DNA of 5,604 bases from Campylobacterales bacterium (GTDB lineage: Bacteria > Campylobacterota > Campylobacteria > Campylobacterales > SZUA-545): contig JAOXRY010000145.1 in the NCBI GenBank assembly GCA_025800305.1, forward strand, positions 1 through 5,604. The letters are read 5' to 3'. This document shows positions 5,143 through 5,604 of this stretch, piece after piece. The notes under the pieces are model-generated. The model was not told the origin of the DNA. It saw nothing but the letters and a program-made list of their open reading frames with translations, and searched no databases. Both the position numbers and the translations under genes were made by a program. Position 1 is the stretch's first letter. The number at the start of each line of letters is the position of its first letter.

Positions 5143-5355
5143 CTACTCTTTGGAAGTATTCCTAATTGTAGTAATACTCTCACCACCAATTCCATAATTA
5201 TCTGTTTCTACTTCATTAATTGTTACAACACAACTTTTCTCACCACGACCAATTACTTTCACAAAAGAATCTGTAAGTTCTTTAATTAAAGCTTCTTTTT
5301 GTTTTTTTGTTGCTCCACCATCTTCTTTTGTCATTGTTACATTGATTATTGGCAT
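5143..5355 (-). CDS. 4-oxalocrotonate tautomerase family protein (DmpI-like)
   Basis: A 70-residue protein of the small tautomerase family, which moves protons between keto and enol forms of 2-oxo acids using the N-terminal proline exposed after Met removal. The start MPIINV supplies that Pro. The helix KKQKEALIKELTDSF (17-31), the strand CVVTINEV (42-49) and the turn NYGIGGES (53-60) are family hallmarks. Pro-1, the GIGGES turn and an aromatic residue before it (Tyr where 4-OT has Phe50) are present. The two arginines of classical 4-OT (R11, R39) are not: the matching places hold acidic or neutral residues (D11 and about V42). It resembles the DmpI subgroup known from H. pylori, whose biological substrate is unclear. 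AAAGGAAA lies five bases before the ATG. It is convergent with the hotdog gene, three bases apart. Confidence 0.9.
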   Translation of the reverse strand: MPIINVTMTKEDGGATKKQKEALIKELTDSFVKVIGRGEKSCVVTINEVETDNYGIGGESITTIRNTSKE

Positions 5356-5360
5356 ATTAG

Positions 5361-5368
5361 TTTCCTTT
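5361..5368 (-). promoter_or_regulatory. Ribosome binding site of the tautomerase gene
   Basis: The minus strand reads AAAGGAAA, five bases before the ATG at 5355-5353. It sets the start at the Met that exposes the needed N-terminal proline. Confidence 0.7.
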
Positions 5369-5380
5369 AGTTTATATCAA

Positions 5381-5391
5381 ATTGTATTGTA
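5381..5391 (-). promoter_or_regulatory. Candidate -10 region of the tautomerase gene
   Basis: The minus strand reads TACAATACAAT, two overlapping TACAAT boxes, each five of six matches to the -10 consensus, about 26-36 bases before the start codon. No -35 box is clear. The surrounding 75 bases are only about 23% G+C, as expected of a promoter region. Confidence 0.35.
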
Positions 5392-5430
5392 ACTTTTAAT
5401 AGGTTTGGATACTTATTAAATGTGGCTTAA

Positions 5431-5604
5431 AAATCCTGACAGGCAAAAGAAAAGGACGCTAAAGGCTCCCACAAAGAGCAGGAATCCTCAGACAACAGAT
5501 CTTTACTCTTCGCCTTCTAGGTTGCTTTATCTTTGGAAAGTAAATGTAATTAAACAATCGGTATTTCCTTTAAACGGAAGCTAGAAAACAGGATAAGGGC
5601 GAGG
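5431..5604 (+). ncRNA. Candidate structured RNA, cut by the window end; possibly RNase P RNA 5' part
   Basis: No long reading frame covers this stretch. Its G+C is about 41% (44% over 5431-5530) against about 23% in the 75 bases before it, a usual sign of a structured RNA in an AT-rich genome. Pairing segments include CTTCGCC (5508-5514) with GGCGAGG (5598-5604), stacked beside TTCTAG (5515-5520) with CTAGAA (5581-5586). Others are CTTTATC (5525-5531) with GATAAGG (5592-5598), TCCTG (5434-5438) with CAGGA (5479-5483), and GCTC (5465-5468) with GAGC (5476-5479); some are mutually exclusive. The plus strand is favoured only because GGTTGC (5520-5525), then the CTTTATC/GATAAGG arm, then GAGG at the very end resemble the P2, P3 and J3/4 order of type A RNase P RNA. 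The decisive bases lie beyond the window. The strand and identity are tentative. Confidence 0.35.

Noticed and set aside
5431..5604. tRNA, tmRNA or SRP RNA in the gene-free tail
   Set aside because: No TTCGA-type T-loop, no tRNA-like acceptor, no tmRNA tag frame and no SRP GGAAG/GCAG tetraloop signature could be found on either strand.
1..5604. Insertion sequences, CRISPR arrays, prophage or defence genes
   Set aside because: No transposase or integrase motif, no terminal repeats with target duplications and no regularly spaced repeats were seen. Base composition is even apart from the RNA-like tail.

Overview
This window is AT-rich chromosomal DNA. It carries seven full-length genes, one 48-codon lipoprotein gene that length cut-offs easily miss, and two non-coding stretches of interest. 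The closest familiar proteins are those of Campylobacterota: a short CmoB next to a hotdog-fold protein, a DmpI-like tautomerase resembling the Helicobacter pylori protein, and a PAS-phosphatase-kinase regulator. An Arcobacter-like member of Campylobacterota is my best guess, inferred from remembered family sequences and base composition and not from any search.

Layout. (1) 1-95: a short leader. It may hold the last codons of an upstream gene (stop at 29-31), two TGAA/TTCA inverted repeats and a plausible promoter. (2) 96-1984, plus strand: a two-gene partner-switching module. A PAS / PP2C-SpoIIE phosphatase / HATPase kinase protein overlaps by ATGA a STAS anti-sigma-antagonist-like protein. 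No sigma factor or other output protein is visible. (3) 1995-2016: a hairpin terminator shared with the convergent gene. (4) 2018-2941, minus strand: cysK, O-acetylserine sulfhydrylase, with a strong Shine-Dalgarno. (5) 2942-2998: a compact divergent promoter region with overlapping -10 boxes and a 15-bp inverted repeat. The plus-strand gene appears to start transcription at or next to its ATG, so its mRNA may be leaderless. (6) 2999-5139, plus strand: a tight five-gene cluster with overlaps or gaps of only a few bases. It encodes an exported protein of unknown function, a tiny lipoprotein, a cysteine-rich lipoprotein, CmoB (wobble-uridine tRNA modification) and a FapR/PaaI-like hotdog protein. 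(7) 5143-5355, minus strand: a 4-oxalocrotonate tautomerase-family protein, convergent with the cluster and separated by 3 bases, with an 8-bp palindrome at the junction. (8) 5356-5604: no gene. The first 75 bases are very AT-rich (about 23% G+C). The last 174 bases are about 41% G+C, have several long-range complementary segments and no long reading frame, which suggests a structured RNA cut by the window edge. One weakly supported possibility is the 5' part of an RNase P RNA.

How the genes may work together. The PAS domain probably sets the balance between kinase and phosphatase activity on the STAS protein, whose phosphorylation state would control an unseen partner. The envelope genes of the five-gene cluster share a transcript with a tRNA-modification gene, so their expression may be linked even if their functions are not. 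Nothing mobile, no CRISPR array and no tRNA was found.
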